DNA from: Tubulanus polymorphus
Lineage: Eukaryota > Nemertea > Palaeonemertea > Tubulaniformes > Tubulanidae
Assembly (NCBI RefSeq): GCF_964204645.1
Contig: NC_134032.1
Span: 7,435,175 to 7,499,174 of the forward strand
DNA: 64,000 bases
Reading direction: 5' to 3'
This document shows positions 12,613 to 28,242 of this stretch, piece after piece (positions within the stretch are counted from its first letter, which is position 1; every line of letters starts with the position of its first letter). The position numbers and the translations under genes are program-made. The notes beneath the pieces are model-generated. The model worked only from the letters and a program-made list of their open reading frames with translations. It was not told the origin of the DNA and ran no database searches.

Positions 12613-13019
12613 CATGCATTTGATGCTACACTCATTTTTGGTGCGTCTTTGACTTAGATTGATAGTGGCTAGAGTCACAACACCTGACTGGTCACAACAC
12701 AACTGACTGGTCACCAGTCAACTTACTGGCCAGACAAAGTTTGTTGAATTGATCTCTCGTCCAGTGGATGGTATGCTCGACTGGTTGCTGGTTCGGGTCC
12801 TGCTACAGGAAGATTAGGGTAGAGCTGGGGTACTGTTGTTTTTGCTAGGGTTACGGACAGATGCGCTCTTAGAGTCCATGGTAGGACATATGGTTGTTAT
12901 AACCCGGAGAGGAATCACTTGGTGTACGTATACTTTTTCTGTAAACAACTCTTCCGTTTTTTCATTTCAGTTTTTTTGTGAAGAATTGCCCTAGATCTAG
13001 GGTCAGTTGCAAGGAGCCA

Positions 13020-13195
13020 ATTTAACAACTTAAGAACGTCTAAGTAAATTTTTGTGCTTTTGCTGATTTTGAGCTTAAAGACCATGCTAAGCTATTTTTG
13101 GTTCTATAGTCAATCTAACACTTAAGACCAGTAGCTCATTTGGGTTGGACAATAAATCTAACTAATCCGATCTTAGTAAGACCAGTCTAAAAGAT
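13020..13195. repeat. Reverse-orientation copy of the dispersed TTAGACTGGTCTTAAGTTG repeat
   Basis: The stretch contains GAGCTTAAAGACC, TTTGGTTCTATAGTC, CAATCTAACACTTAAGACCAG and TAGTAAGACCAGTCTAA. These are reverse complements or variants of the roughly 46-bp units found at 25400-25640, 27690-28000, 34830-35120 and 35560-35830. Confidence 0.55.
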
Positions 13196-14339
13196 CTGCA
13201 TTTACATAATATAGTAAATACTGCTGGCACCAATCTATGTAAATTTGTTTAGTAATAGCCTATATCCCACGTGACCTATTCAAATGTTGACTGTCAACAA
13301 CCCACAATGGCCCGAAAAGCGTCGCGGAAGTCCGATATCATCAAATATTAATCTAATCGGTTAAACATATTATGCCGTAATTAATGACGTAAAGTTACGC
13401 AAATCAGACCCGTCCGGATCGGATTCAATCTCTCCAGTTGTGTATCGTGTCGTATGCGCGTACCCATTGCGTGGCAGATGGCTTCTCAAGTGGCCACTCA
13501 CCCTGACACCCGTCACCGCTACACCAGAACAGAACAACTCCTAAACCCATATATCATTACTCACTGTCATTTGGCGAATACAAAAGATAGTAAGCTATTT
13601 CGCCACGCATCACGAGGAAGATACTTTTAGACCACCAATTATTCACTTCGATTTTAAACAAAAGATTCTTCAAATTCTACTTATCATCCGACTACATCTG
13701 TACTTCGCTACCAGCAGGTGAGACTGGTGAGTTTTTAAGGGACACCAAATCAAAACAAATCAAACCAAATCTACCAATCGAATGAATAACAGGGTCAATC
13801 GCTATTCTAAGATAAAAAAGACTCATTTGAGGACTCCCATCTAATATCTACGTATGAAAAGCTCAATGCAACGGGCCTCACTAATCCTTCCAATAAACAG
13901 CATCTATACCAAACTAGCAAAGAACCCGTCCTGAATGGGTTTTATCGTATTAAGTTTGAGTTGATTATTATGCTACTCGTGTGGAAACCACAGTTATTTC
14001 GCATATGATTGGAAGATTTGACTTGACTTTATTTGGAAGGTCGGTTGAATTAACATTTTATGTTCTTTTTTTGTTAAATCGAAATAGATTACTGGAAACA
14101 AGAAAATTAACTTTGATAAATTATTTGACGCCTGCGAAAAAAATGTAGAATTTCTGGGATAAGCTAATGTGGAATTGCAAATTTGAAATCGAAGTTCTAA
14201 GAAATTTGGGGAATTATGAGATTTGGCGATTGGGTAGATGATACAGTCTTCGACTGGTCTAATTTTAAAAAAATTGTCAACTTGAAACCGACTTAGATTC
14301 ATTTTTGCCTCTAAGTTGGTCTGCAACTTCATTGCCCTC

Positions 14340-14635
14340 ATGGTTGAAGAAAAAGCTCTTCTGATGTCTGCTTCATCATGACTTCGAGCATATCGTGTAG
14401 CCAGCCGGCCCGGTCCCGGGGCCCGGTTTGGCTGTCACTCGATATCCTAGACCTGAGTCTGGGTTCAAGTAGACATTGTCATTTAAATAACTTATTCATG
14501 TTATTCTGTATGAATTACCCGTGTGTCTTGTATTTTGTATTTTCTTATTTTAAAATGTGTAACTTTATTGAATTTGGGAATTTTATCCCGGAATTTCAAT
14601 GTAATAAGGATCAATAAAATATTGAATTGAATTGT
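14340..14635 (+). mobile_element. Probable LINE 3'-end fragment
   Basis: A 3'-UTR-like segment with TTGTATTTTGTATTTTC and a terminal AATAAAATATTGAATTGAATTG repeat tail. Simple ATTGA tails are usual for CR1/L2-like LINEs. No reverse-transcriptase coding is left in this copy, so the call rests on the tail alone. Confidence 0.4.
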
Positions 14636-15994
14636 CACCTTATACACATGCCATCAGTGGATGCGGAGCCGTATATGACAGCTATGCTATTATAAATTGC
14701 TAATCTCATGAAACCTGCATACCCCTAATATCAAACATATTTTCTAAAACATTTGAATGTTGAAATTATTTGTTTACACATTTTTAAATTTGAAATTATT
14801 TGTTTACACCGCTTGTAGCCGCCGATGAAATTCACGCCGGCCCTACTCAGATCGTAGATAGCTTCGTCATTCCACTAGCATCCCCATGTCAGGGTCTGAC
14901 TTTTATATCAGACTTCCAAATCGTGTATACATCCGCCATTTAACCGAATTATCCGATTTACTTATCATTTCTATTTATGCCTGCCGCTCCTGATATAATC
15001 ATACATCCTTTACTATTACAATACGTATTCTCATGATATTCAATGCAATATAACATTCCGACGTTCAAATATAGGTCATTATATAATCACAGGGAGCCAT
15101 TCTACATCTTTATCAATAATATTTTGCCAAATAGCTTGTATGTGTACACATATACCTGTGACGTTTTGCACATCGATTTACGGTTGTCGTTTGTAAAATG
15201 ACGCTGAATGGTTAACATTGTTTAGGTTTCATAATGGTAACGTTTTATAAGGCGTCAAAAAAATACAGTTCATTTTCTATACTGTAAGACTATTATACGG
15301 TATGTGATCTCCCGTAGGGATACTTAGATAACGGACCCGTGTGATACTCTTTCACGGGTGTTTAAGCACCGGCCCTTCACCAACTGAAGATGTCCCGTGC
15401 CCAGGGCACAGGTAGTAAAACTATAGCAAAAGATATGTAGTACCAGTGAGAAGAATACATTCCCTATAAGCTATACTGCGACTGTTGCTGTGTGACGTTA
15501 TTGAAGTCATTGAAGCATATATATCATATATGTTTTCGGGGTTTATCACGGGCCCCATGTTTGTTTCAACTGGGATATTTCTAACAGCTATGCGTAAAAA
15601 AATCGCTTAACTCATGGACTCCTAGGCAGTTCCGCGTCTCTGTAGGCAAGTACGCTACACTAAACCGCTGGATGCTCACATTCGGCAACTGTTTATTTTG
15701 ATCAGCGCGCGCAGTGACGTCACGCAGAGCGTCCAAAACTCTAACCGAAATTTATCGTTTCAGCCAAAATTTGACCCTAAAACATAAGACGCGGCCAGTA
15801 TCTTTCATTTGGTACCATGTTCATGCATAACGCACAGACCGCGCCAACCCGTGACAAAGTGTCGCCGTTTTGTCTCTAATTGTATGGATAGTATAGATGT
15901 GTATGGGAATAAGCTTGGAATTTAGCATTTCTAATTGTAGTAACCCTTACAATATAGACATATCTTAGTCTATTCTTTGAATCCCATGTACCGG

Positions 15995-16155
15995 TATTAC
16001 CACCTCACATGATGAGGGGATATCAACTCACCTGGTGAGGGGATTATTACTGCAGATGAGGGGATATCACCTCGTCTGATAGGGATCACCGCTTCACCCG
16101 ACGAGGGTTAAAATCACCTCATCTGATGAGAGGATTATCCTCTCATCGGATGAGA
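15995..16155. repeat. Cluster of degenerate CACCTCATCTGATGAGGGGAT inverted units
   Basis: About seven variants of a self-complementary unit (CTCATCTGATGAG, CTCACCTGGTGAG, CTCATCGGATGAG) follow one another with GGGATATCA or GGATTATC spacers. Each unit could fold on itself. No gene adjoins it. Confidence 0.75.
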
Positions 16156-17674
16156 ACCATTTCAACCGAAAATGTCAACAAATTGTTTATACTCATAACA
16201 ACATACAAGGTGTATACTCCCGAAATCGGCCGTTGCCAATATATACACTACTGTTTTAGAAAAGATTTTAGCATCTGAAATTAGCCTATTATCATTGTCA
16301 TTGCGTGCAGCATATTTCTTCGGACGCACGACATTTCTAAATTATTAAGTTTTCGAATCTATGAATGACGTCATCGCTGCATCGTTCTGGACAAACAAAA
16401 CGGAGCGAAGTCGTAAAAATATCGAGGATTACATCTAATGCGGCGCCGCAAACAAATATCCATAAATTCCCGCTGATTACACAATATATAATGTGAGACC
16501 GTTAGACGATTACAATTGCTAATATTGGCGTTTGTTGTAACCGAAATGAATTTCATTATTCTATCTATTTCTTCTATCTATCTATTCTTTTTCTATTTAA
16601 TGAATGTTCATGTCTTTTGACGGACAATGAGTATTTGAGTCAATGTACAGACACTACGTCATCGATATTGTTGCTAGACTGATGGTTGCTGGTTGATTCA
16701 AGCTACGAGCAATTATCTCAAGAATAATGGAACGATCTTTAACATTCTACTATCTTCTCTATTCCTTAACATTCTACTAACTTCTCTGTTATATATTAAT
16801 CGTGGACAATATTTGAATATATATATGCAATATATATGAATTGAGTTTCGCCTCTAGGTTAACATTAATACCAGTGAAAAGTGGGTCCTGAAGGATACGT
16901 TTTTTATCACTCAAGCATAGTTTTCGCGGAGGTAGCACAGAATGAGCGGTACCCCGTATATACTTTGAAACTGATGTTGCGGATTCATAAACGTCTTTTC
17001 TGGTGTTTCATATACAAAAAGAATAGTCGAAACTTCGGATTAAGAATGCAACTGATGCGTTGGGAAACTAGTCTCACACCGGGTGGCAATTTTTACTTTT
17101 GACTTTCCCTGGCTTACTAGTTGTTTCCCTGACTTGATCTGCTAAGAATCCAATTCAATAGCACAGTCAAATACGGTAAAACATAGTCACGAGGTTAAGC
17201 GCGATCTAACTATCTCAACAATAATCGAGAGAAATTCCACTATAAATTCAGCCAAAAATGAAAAGTTCTGAGGGATTTCTCTCGTTATTTGTTTTACACG
17301 GATATTGTGTATCTTCTCGTCTTATCTCAACAATTGTCCACGACTTCTCCCCATTTCCAGGTAACTGGCCACCATATGTCACCATAAGTTTTCCTCAATA
17401 GACAGAGAACCTATCGTGATTGTAGAGATGCCTTTCGCAATGTTTATGAACCACTTCTAGACGCCTGCACAGCCTGAAGATATCTACTTTTATTCTGTCG
17501 ACGCGTGGCACAACGACCCAGTTCCGTCGTTACCCCCGGTACGGGTCAGAAGAACTTGTAAATAGAACCAACTCAGCATGTCGAGGAATCCCCGCGAAAT
17601 TCCTTTTTTCTTAGTTTGGCAAAAATTAAAGAATGTATATTCCATTCAAAGAAATGTTCTTTAAGAACTATGTT

Positions 17675-17728
17675 TTCAAAAAGCTTTCACACAACACGTT
17701 TTCAAAAAGCTTTCACACAACACGTTTT
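17675..17728. repeat. Two perfect 26-bp direct repeats
   Basis: TTTTCAAAAAGCTTTCACAC plus AACACG occurs twice head to tail, followed by TTTTTT. It is probably a recent local duplication. Confidence 0.9.
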
Positions 17729-17788
17729 TTAGCAGGTGACTAGCTGTAAACATAGGCAATTTCACACGATTCTACACGATTATGCGTA

Positions 17789-17909
17789 AGAGGGAGAGGG
17801 AGAGGGAGAGGGAGAGGGAGAGGGAGAGGGAGAGGGAGAGGGAGAGGGAGAGGGAGAGGGAGAGGGAGAGGGAGAGGGAGAGGGAGAGGGAGAGGGAGAG
17901 GGAGAGGGA
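17789..17909. repeat. (AGAGGG)n hexanucleotide microsatellite
   Basis: About 20 perfect copies of AGAGGG. This purine-only strand could adopt triplex or G-rich structures. Confidence 0.97.
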
Positions 17910-18528
17910 AATGATGTAAGCATGGAGTGATAATTCGATTACTCCAAGATTCTGCTAATGCGAGTGTCTTACGAGAGACAGCTAAAACGCGATTACTAAA
18001 AACCAGCTAATATATACGAGTTATACCCGCGGGCCCGAAGCAAAGGAGAGAGGGTACTGGGGGAAGCCAGTCACAGATGTTCGAAGTATGGACTAGAGGT
18101 AAACGCAGCCAGGCGGGAATGTTTGCGTGCTGGTAGTATAAGGTTATCATACACTTATAGTGCTTGTCATATTCAGAATCTACAAAACTAATTCAATCAC
18201 CTCCGTTCCGCTGACGATAATCATGAAAATAAAAACTACGAAAACGAAAAAATATTCGAACGCGTGAACATTGTGAAATGCTTGAAAAGCCAACAGAAAA
18301 TAACTGTAGCAACACGACTCTAAATAGTAGAGACTCTAACAACAACGGGAACAAAAGCAAATCGAGTGCTTTTTGATCAGATACGAAGAATACCACAAGC
18401 TGCCGGTGTAAATTTCAGTCTATCAAATCTGATCAATTATTCATAGATAATTAACTTTCATGCAAATCCGATTAATTTGAAACAATTAACCTAGTGTTAG
18501 ATAATTAATTAATCAATCAAAAACTTAC

Positions 18529-18583
18529 CTGAACTGATTACGGCCAGCCAACAAACAATCTTGAAAGTATTCGCGGATGCCAT
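18529..18583 (-). CDS. First coding exon with signal peptide of a secreted or membrane protein (partial gene)
   Basis: On the minus strand ATG at 18583-18581 opens 18 codons reading MASANTFKIVCWLAVISS, then a perfect GTAAGT donor in phase 1. The basic-then-hydrophobic profile is that of a signal peptide. About 300 bp of GC-richer upstream sequence (18600-19000) could be 5' UTR and promoter. Later exons should lie at lower coordinates but none was recognised in the window, so the product is unknown. It could also be a chance ORF; the coincidence of start, hydrophobic run and donor favours a real exon. Confidence 0.45.
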
Positions 18584-21949
<3,366 letters not shown>

Positions 21950-21974
21950 GATAGAATAAAATCCCTGCATATAA

Positions 21975-22935
21975 CTATAAGTATTTGGGTATACTCCCAT
22001 ACCGGGTCTTTTGTTCAGTGCCGAAAAGCATTAGCAAACCAAGCGCAGCGGGCTATGTTCTCTGTTTTAAAAAAGGTTAGCGAATGTTAACTCGACGTTA
22101 ATGTTAGTTTAAAGCTATGATAGCATGGTATTACCAATTCTATTATTTGGATGTGAAATTTGGGGTTACGAAAATCTCCGAGCTCTAGAGTGCGTGCAGC
22201 TGAAATTTTTTAGATATTCACTCAAGTTAAAGAAATCTACTAATAGCTCATTTGTCTATGGAGAACTTGGCCGCTTTCCTCTCGAAGTTTATGTGCAGCT
22301 CAGCAGAATTGTTAAATTTTGGGCGAAATTAGTATCTGATGATAAATTATGGTCAAAGGTTTACAGATGTGTTTATAATAGCTATATCTATATTGATGGT
22401 CAAGCTAACTCTTGGATGGATTTTGTTGAAAATATTGTGCTCCGAAATGGGCTAGGATATATTTGGGAAAATCAAAATATTCACAACGTGAATTACTTGA
22501 GTCTGATACTTAAACAGAGATTACATGATCAGTTTATGCAAGTCTGGCATGCAAAACTTACTGATTCCACTATGGCTGTTACGTATTTAACAATCAAATG
22601 CCGCTTCGAAATTGAAAAGTATTTAACTCAATTACCTCCCAGGGACCGGTTAACTTTATGTAGATTTAGATGCTCAGCTCACAGGCTACCGGTAGAAGTT
22701 GGGCGGTGGTGCAGAATTGCCCGTGTCAATAGGCTGTGCCAAAAGTGTGATTTATAGGCGGTGGGGATGAATATCTTTTTTACTCGTCTGCCCGTACTTC
22801 CAGGAATCCAGAGCTAGATACATCCCGGAGCGTTATTGGAGATTTCCCAATAACGTAAAGTTGTATAATTTGTTCAACTCAAATTGCCAAACCCTTAAAA
22901 ACTGGCGTTGTATATACGCAAATGTTTAATACATT
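21975..22935 (+). pseudogene. 5'-truncated, frameshifted LINE reverse-transcriptase C-terminus
   Basis: The open part (22125-22757) encodes MVLPILLFGCEIWG, the conserved tail of non-LTR retrotransposon polymerases just after the RT domain, and later a LPVEVGRWCRI motif with a CxxC. Upstream, 21975-22080 encodes YKYLG and, in another frame, FVQCRKALANQAQRAMFSVL, which belongs to the same tail. Downstream of the stop at 22757 a different frame continues with a GDEYLF-like segment to about 22930. A 3' UTR with AATAAACT follows to about 23035. At least two frameshifts and loss of the RT core make it a dead fragment. The clade is uncertain. Confidence 0.75.
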
Positions 22936-24692
22936 TCTAATGTTAAATGTTGCAATGTATATTGTAAAATAATTTTGTGCTCTGTGCAATTGTATAATTG
23001 TTGAGTAAATAAACTAATTGTGAAAATTGTAAATTGCAACACTACCAAGAAAAATAATCTGAAATGTTTCCTGCGCTAGTAGTTTATTCAGCGATTGATC
23101 GTCTAAATCCTACAAGTCATCTTCACTGCTGTTATCTTGAATTTTCATTTCATTGTCAACTATATACATAGCCCATTTCGTAAAATAAATGTCAACAATT
23201 TAGGATGATGAATTAGGGGATATATATATTTGAATCGAGTTTTTAACATTATATTCATTTCCATGATTTGAAATTATGTATTGATATTGTATTCTCTTTG
23301 CAGCATGTTTTTTCCTGTTTCCCCCACTATTTTCATCTTCGTTGTATTGACAATCAAGCAACTTGATTATGGAATGAAACACTCAAACTTCATTCTATCG
23401 ATCAATATACGATGTTTCACACGTAGATAGTTTACCTTATTGGAGATCCTTCTGCCGAAACCAATAACACTCCAATCTAATTGAAATATCGATTAGTATT
23501 TTTTTTCCTATTGAAAATATTCTACCCGGACCCCTGATAAATAACGATTAACCTAATTGACCAACTAGGAAACGTCCGGCAACACAACGAAAGCACAACG
23601 CATGCGCCATCTAGCGGATTAAACTGCTATTGTTTTCGATTTATGCATCTGCCAATCGCGAAATAGTTATCGAGAACGTAATGTGTTCATTGTTCATCTT
23701 GCAAAGAAGCAAATCTAGTTCTTTTCATGCTAATCGGTTCGAAAATTTAGTGGGAACTATTCTCATTTCAGTTTAAAAAGCAATTCAAATGCCCACGCAA
23801 TACGGTCATTTGTTTTGTAGTTGAGCAGGCAGAAGCCCAAGTACCTGGTCTAGGCATCGTTCATTATAACCTTTCTATAACTCCGTCCTCACAATAAACG
23901 CCGGACTTCGAATCGCCTTCTGTGATTGTTGATTTACTACCCAGTTCTGTGTTACATTGCCTTTAAGCATGGCGAGAAGTGCAAAATAAAAATCATCCCA
24001 TTTTCACGGATATCATGCACTTCACGCTTAAGCAAGGTTCTTTTGGTTCGCTTTGCGGAAGAAAACAAGTCCTCGGGATTTTACCTAATTAAGCGGTGGT
24101 TTTTCGTACACTTTCGGCAGGCGCTGGATACATTTTTTGATTGAGTAAAATGATGAGTCCAAAATCTCCGAATAAATAATTCATGCATAATTATTTTTTC
24201 GAATTATAAATTCTATGATGTATTAATGTCTGCTTTTAGTTCACTTTAATTAAGATCAACATTAGAGCATACTGATACAGTTATGCTTTGATGGGTAAAA
24301 TATTCTATTTTATTACACCGGATTAATTCTCGGATTTAATTAAAATCATTCATTTATTTCTTAGGTTTTCCGAATGATTAATGAATATCTCACTATAGTT
24401 GAACCCTGAAGATTACTCAGAGCTCATCGACATTAGTTGTCTAATGTCTGTTGAGGGAGGCTGAAAATCTTGACAGAAGTTCATCGAATAAGAACTAGCT
24501 TATGATCGAGTTGTCGCATTGATGCTTACGCCATCTAGCGGGACAGCACGTACAACACGATCGAGGTCCTCATAGGTTCAGGGTCGAATTTCACAAAAAC
24601 GTCTAACTCAAATTTTTGTTTTGATAGCTACAGTGTAATTTCATGTTTTCAATGAGGACCAACATCTTTTGACCTGTCCCTTCACAAGCGCT

Positions 24693-24840
24693 TTTACATT
24701 GCCCAAGATCTTGCGAAGCGGCCACCAGTCTATGTATTGAGTCAATCAGATGCGTTGTCACCGGCAATTTCGCTACGCAAGCATCTCATTGGCTAGGTAT
24801 AACCTGTCCACCCAAGAAATCTCGGGCAATGTAAAAGATC
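24693..24840. mobile_element. Short MITE-like element with ACATTGCCCAAGAT ends
   Basis: TTTTACATTGCCCAAGATCT at the left is matched by inverted AAATCTCGGGCAATGTAAAA at the right, about 148 bp overall. The interior CGAAGCGGCCACCAGTCTATG recurs at 31030-31060. Related sequence at about 30940-31195 shows the family is dispersed. Confidence 0.6.
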
Positions 24841-25371
24841 AATTAAGAGTTAGCAGCCAGAGTTGTGTTGGCGTGAGCTTCGACGATAACAATCAAATAC
24901 TGGCAAGCACGATTCATGATCCCCTGAACATACAAAATGGCTGGGCTCAATGCATTTCTTTAAGGATCTAATCAATCATTAAAATGGTACTAGTCAGAAA
25001 AAAAACTGGTCTAACCGACGAAACAAGTCGCCTGTAGCGAATTGAGTAACGTCAAATGGTGAATTGAAACCGGCCTGACAGCATTTCGGTGTATCAAATA
25101 ATAATCCTGTGAACCACCATCGAAACAACTACACACACATTCGATATGTTTATGGGTGCAGGAATTTTTGCGGTTTTTTGTCGTCGTCGCGACCTCGGAG
25201 AAAGAAAATAAAACTGTCGTATTATTCATTGCCATTAAAAGACGGCCGGGGGTTATTATGACACGTAGACAACGCGTGAATGCTAGCTTCCAAGAATTTC
25301 AGCTTGTCTCGTAATAATAGCTTTTGAGTGACGTCTAGGGACGCAGCTGCATCGTCATGTTTTAAGCCCTA

Positions 25372-25640
25372 AAACTTAAGATCGGTCTTAAGTCGAGGAA
25401 AAATTCACCTAAGACTGGCCTTAAGGTGTTGCATGTTAGATTGGTTAAACGGCCAAAATAAGCTTAGACTGGTCTTAAGTTGTTTAAATTGGCTACAGAA
25501 CCAAGATGTGCTAAGAATCGTATTAAGTTGTTTTATTGGCTGTAACCAAAATGAGCTTAGACTGATCTTAAGTTGTTAGATTAACTAAAGAACCAAAATT
25601 TGCCAAAGCTGGTCTTAAGTCCAAGCCCTGTCTACGGAAT
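25372..25640. repeat. Tandem 46-bp-class repeat cluster A
   Basis: Degenerate units of TTAGACTGGTCTTAAGTTG, then TTAGATTGGCTATAGAACC, then AAAATGAGC follow one another about five times. The same unit appears at 13020, 27690, 34830 and 35560. Confidence 0.75.
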
Positions 25641-27689
25641 TGGCCCCGTTAAGTCTTACCTAATATCTATGCAAACTACTAAGAACGTGACCTGTATTCT
25701 GTCAATAATGGCCATTTTGTTCACTTTCGTGAACATCCGATAAAATTGTGCCTAATTTTCAAAGAAAGTGCCCTTTTCAAATTTGGTTTCGTCCAAAATG
25801 TGCCCTTACGATGTATCGATCTTTCGACCACTCAAAAGGTAAAGCGTCTGATGATCTGCGCTTGATGGTTCGTTCGATTTGGTTTTTTTGGCGTGTCTCC
25901 TTGCTCCATCCCGTAATGCAACACTAGATCACAATTAGGCAAATCCTATGACGAAATTCAATATCAAATTTTTGTTTATTATAATCATACTTTTATTTCA
26001 GAGAGTGTATCTCGGACGGTGGTTTCTTCTTCACTAGAGCGACACAAATATTCAACAACAATTCACAAATTATGTTATAAATACAGTTCTTTTAACGTAA
26101 GAAAATTTCGCGACATTTTTACGTTTCTTAAAACAGAAATCTTATACATGCACAGCATATATAAATACTACAATTAATACTTAAATTATACTCAAAAGTC
26201 AAAAGAAAAAAATTGACAAACATTCATTTTTCATGTTTTATCTAAATTCTTCATTGTTTTCCAAACGCAGTACTAGAAAACAATACAATTCTTGATTTAA
26301 TGAAATTTGCGTTTCCTCGAAGTGTATTTAAAACATAGACACAAAAACGTTTAATCGAAAACATATCCCTTAATCATTTACGCTTACTTGATTTGCAAAC
26401 TTTTATAGTAAAGAATAAAAACAAAACATTCCATTATGAAAAGAAGGTAAGTTTCAAATTTAAAAAATATTTCACCGATTTTTCGATTAAAAATGGCTTT
26501 TAGAATAGACAATTTTTAAATTTGCATCTTTTATTCTTAGGCCCTACCTTCGTCGTTGTGAGACGTTTATAGAATGAAAAACGTAGGTTTTTGATAAAAT
26601 CATCGGTCCAATAATTCGGACAATCGTCAATAAGGAAATGAGAACAAAAAAATTAGAATGAAAATACATATCAAGATCTGAAATCTATTTAGAGCCTGCT
26701 CTAAGCAGTGTCGGAACTAGTGGGTGGTGTACTTGAGGGGTCTGGGACCCTACTTCCCAATGAGGTTGCCCTTTTCGCCAAGACAAAGATCATCCTTCGG
26801 AATTTGTATCTTCTAGGACGGATTTCTTCCAAATATCTTACACAGAGGATGGAATCCCACTAGTGGGCATGGCTCCTTGATCCGAGAAATGCATTTTTCT
26901 TCTGCACCTCGGCCTTTCGAATTTTCCTAGATCGGCCACCGCTAAGTACGTTAAGTAATATTAACAGATATTAAAATGATAGCGCCATCTGAAGCCAAAG
27001 GTTGCAAACCTTTGACTTTGAAGTCTGACTCGCAAGAAAATTAACCCAATGAACTGACATTTTCAATGCCTGCATTCATAGTGACTAGAAAACTAAAATA
27101 CCGATACACAGCTTACTTATTTTCATAGGTTTATAGATAGTTGACGTTATTTAGGATTAAAGGGATAAGACCCTTAATTGGTAAAAAAAGGAAAATGAAT
27201 GAATATATACCTTGATATTTAACTCAGAAAAATGTACCAAGCTAATCGGCAACGGAAACAGAACATCAAGAGTACATATAAACTTAATACGGAATTTAAA
27301 CATCCTGTATCTTACATGTATATCACGATTTATCACCATTCGTATCAGAAAATATCACAGAAGTTTCGTCGAATATGCGCATACATAACAACCTGATTAC
27401 GGAGTCATCGAACTCAAAAATGAACAAAGCATCTTAATCTTTCTATTTCAAAAAGTACAAAATTCGTATTTCAACTTCCATCGATATTTGAATTTCTTTC
27501 GTCAATTTTCCTTCCTAAATCAAGTAAGTTTTCACCAACCGTTATTTTTTTGCCTAAATAAGATCGATATGAAGATAATGTTCGCAAAATTCGGTACGAT
27601 TGTTTTTGATCGCGAAAAGAGGGATGTGTTTGTTTCGCTGGATGTTCAGACACGATTTACGCAGAGTTACCTCAGTCAAAAATGCTCAT

Positions 27690-28000
27690 ATATCTAGAGA
27701 CTGGCCTTAAGTTTGTTTGATTCGTTGTATTACCGAAATGAATTGGTGTGGTCTTAAACTGTTAGATTGGCTATAAAACTTAAAGGAGCTTAGACCGTTC
27801 TTTTGTTGTTAAATTGGTTAAAAAAACAAAATGAGATACTGTTACTAGCTCGGCTTCATAAGTGAATAATTTGAAACTGTAAGATTGGCTCTAGAACTAA
27901 ATGAGCTTATACTGGTCTTAAACCGATAGATTGGTTGGTCTTAAGTTGTTAGATTGGTTATTGAACCAATATGAACATAGACTTAAATTTTGACAGCTCA
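27690..28000. repeat. Tandem 46-bp-class repeat cluster B
   Basis: About six degenerate units of the same GACTGGTCTTAAGTTGTTAG / ATTGGCTATAGAACCAAAAT family as cluster A. Confidence 0.75.
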
Positions 28001-28242
28001 AAAGGGGCCGTTCTCTATGTCATGGCTTAGATTCAAGAGCAGTCTAAGGCCATCTTATTTCTATGGCCGGTCTAACAGCGCAAGGCCAGTCTTTAGATAT
28101 AAGACACGTTCGGATTTGAGTGACGGCTGCGCAATTGGCCTTTGGGTCTACAGCCGATTGCTGTCCACTTTCGTCAGTTTCGAATCGAAACAGAACGTTC
28201 GTATTTTCGAGTAAGGCGGATTAACGAGTCTTTAAGAAGTTT

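Larger units (their letters stand above)
12439..18528. other. Mostly noncoding stretch
   Basis: No gene is supported. Apart from the separately listed repeats, the ORFs here (for example 13994-14341 minus and 16881-17102 plus) have no recognisable domains or splice context. Around 14340-14640 the sequence ends with AATAAAATATTGAATTGAATTG, a pattern typical of CR1/L2-type LINE 3' tails. Confidence 0.5.
22936..28242. other. Noncoding stretch with MITE and tandem-repeat copies
   Basis: No gene is supported. It contains a third CTGAAGATGA-type repeat (about 23040-23130), a small MITE-like inverted repeat (24693-24840) and two clusters of the 46-bp repeat family. The AT-rich interval 25980-28230 directly downstream of the minus-strand ORF at 28243-29442 may hold its 3' UTR. 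Confidence 0.5.
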
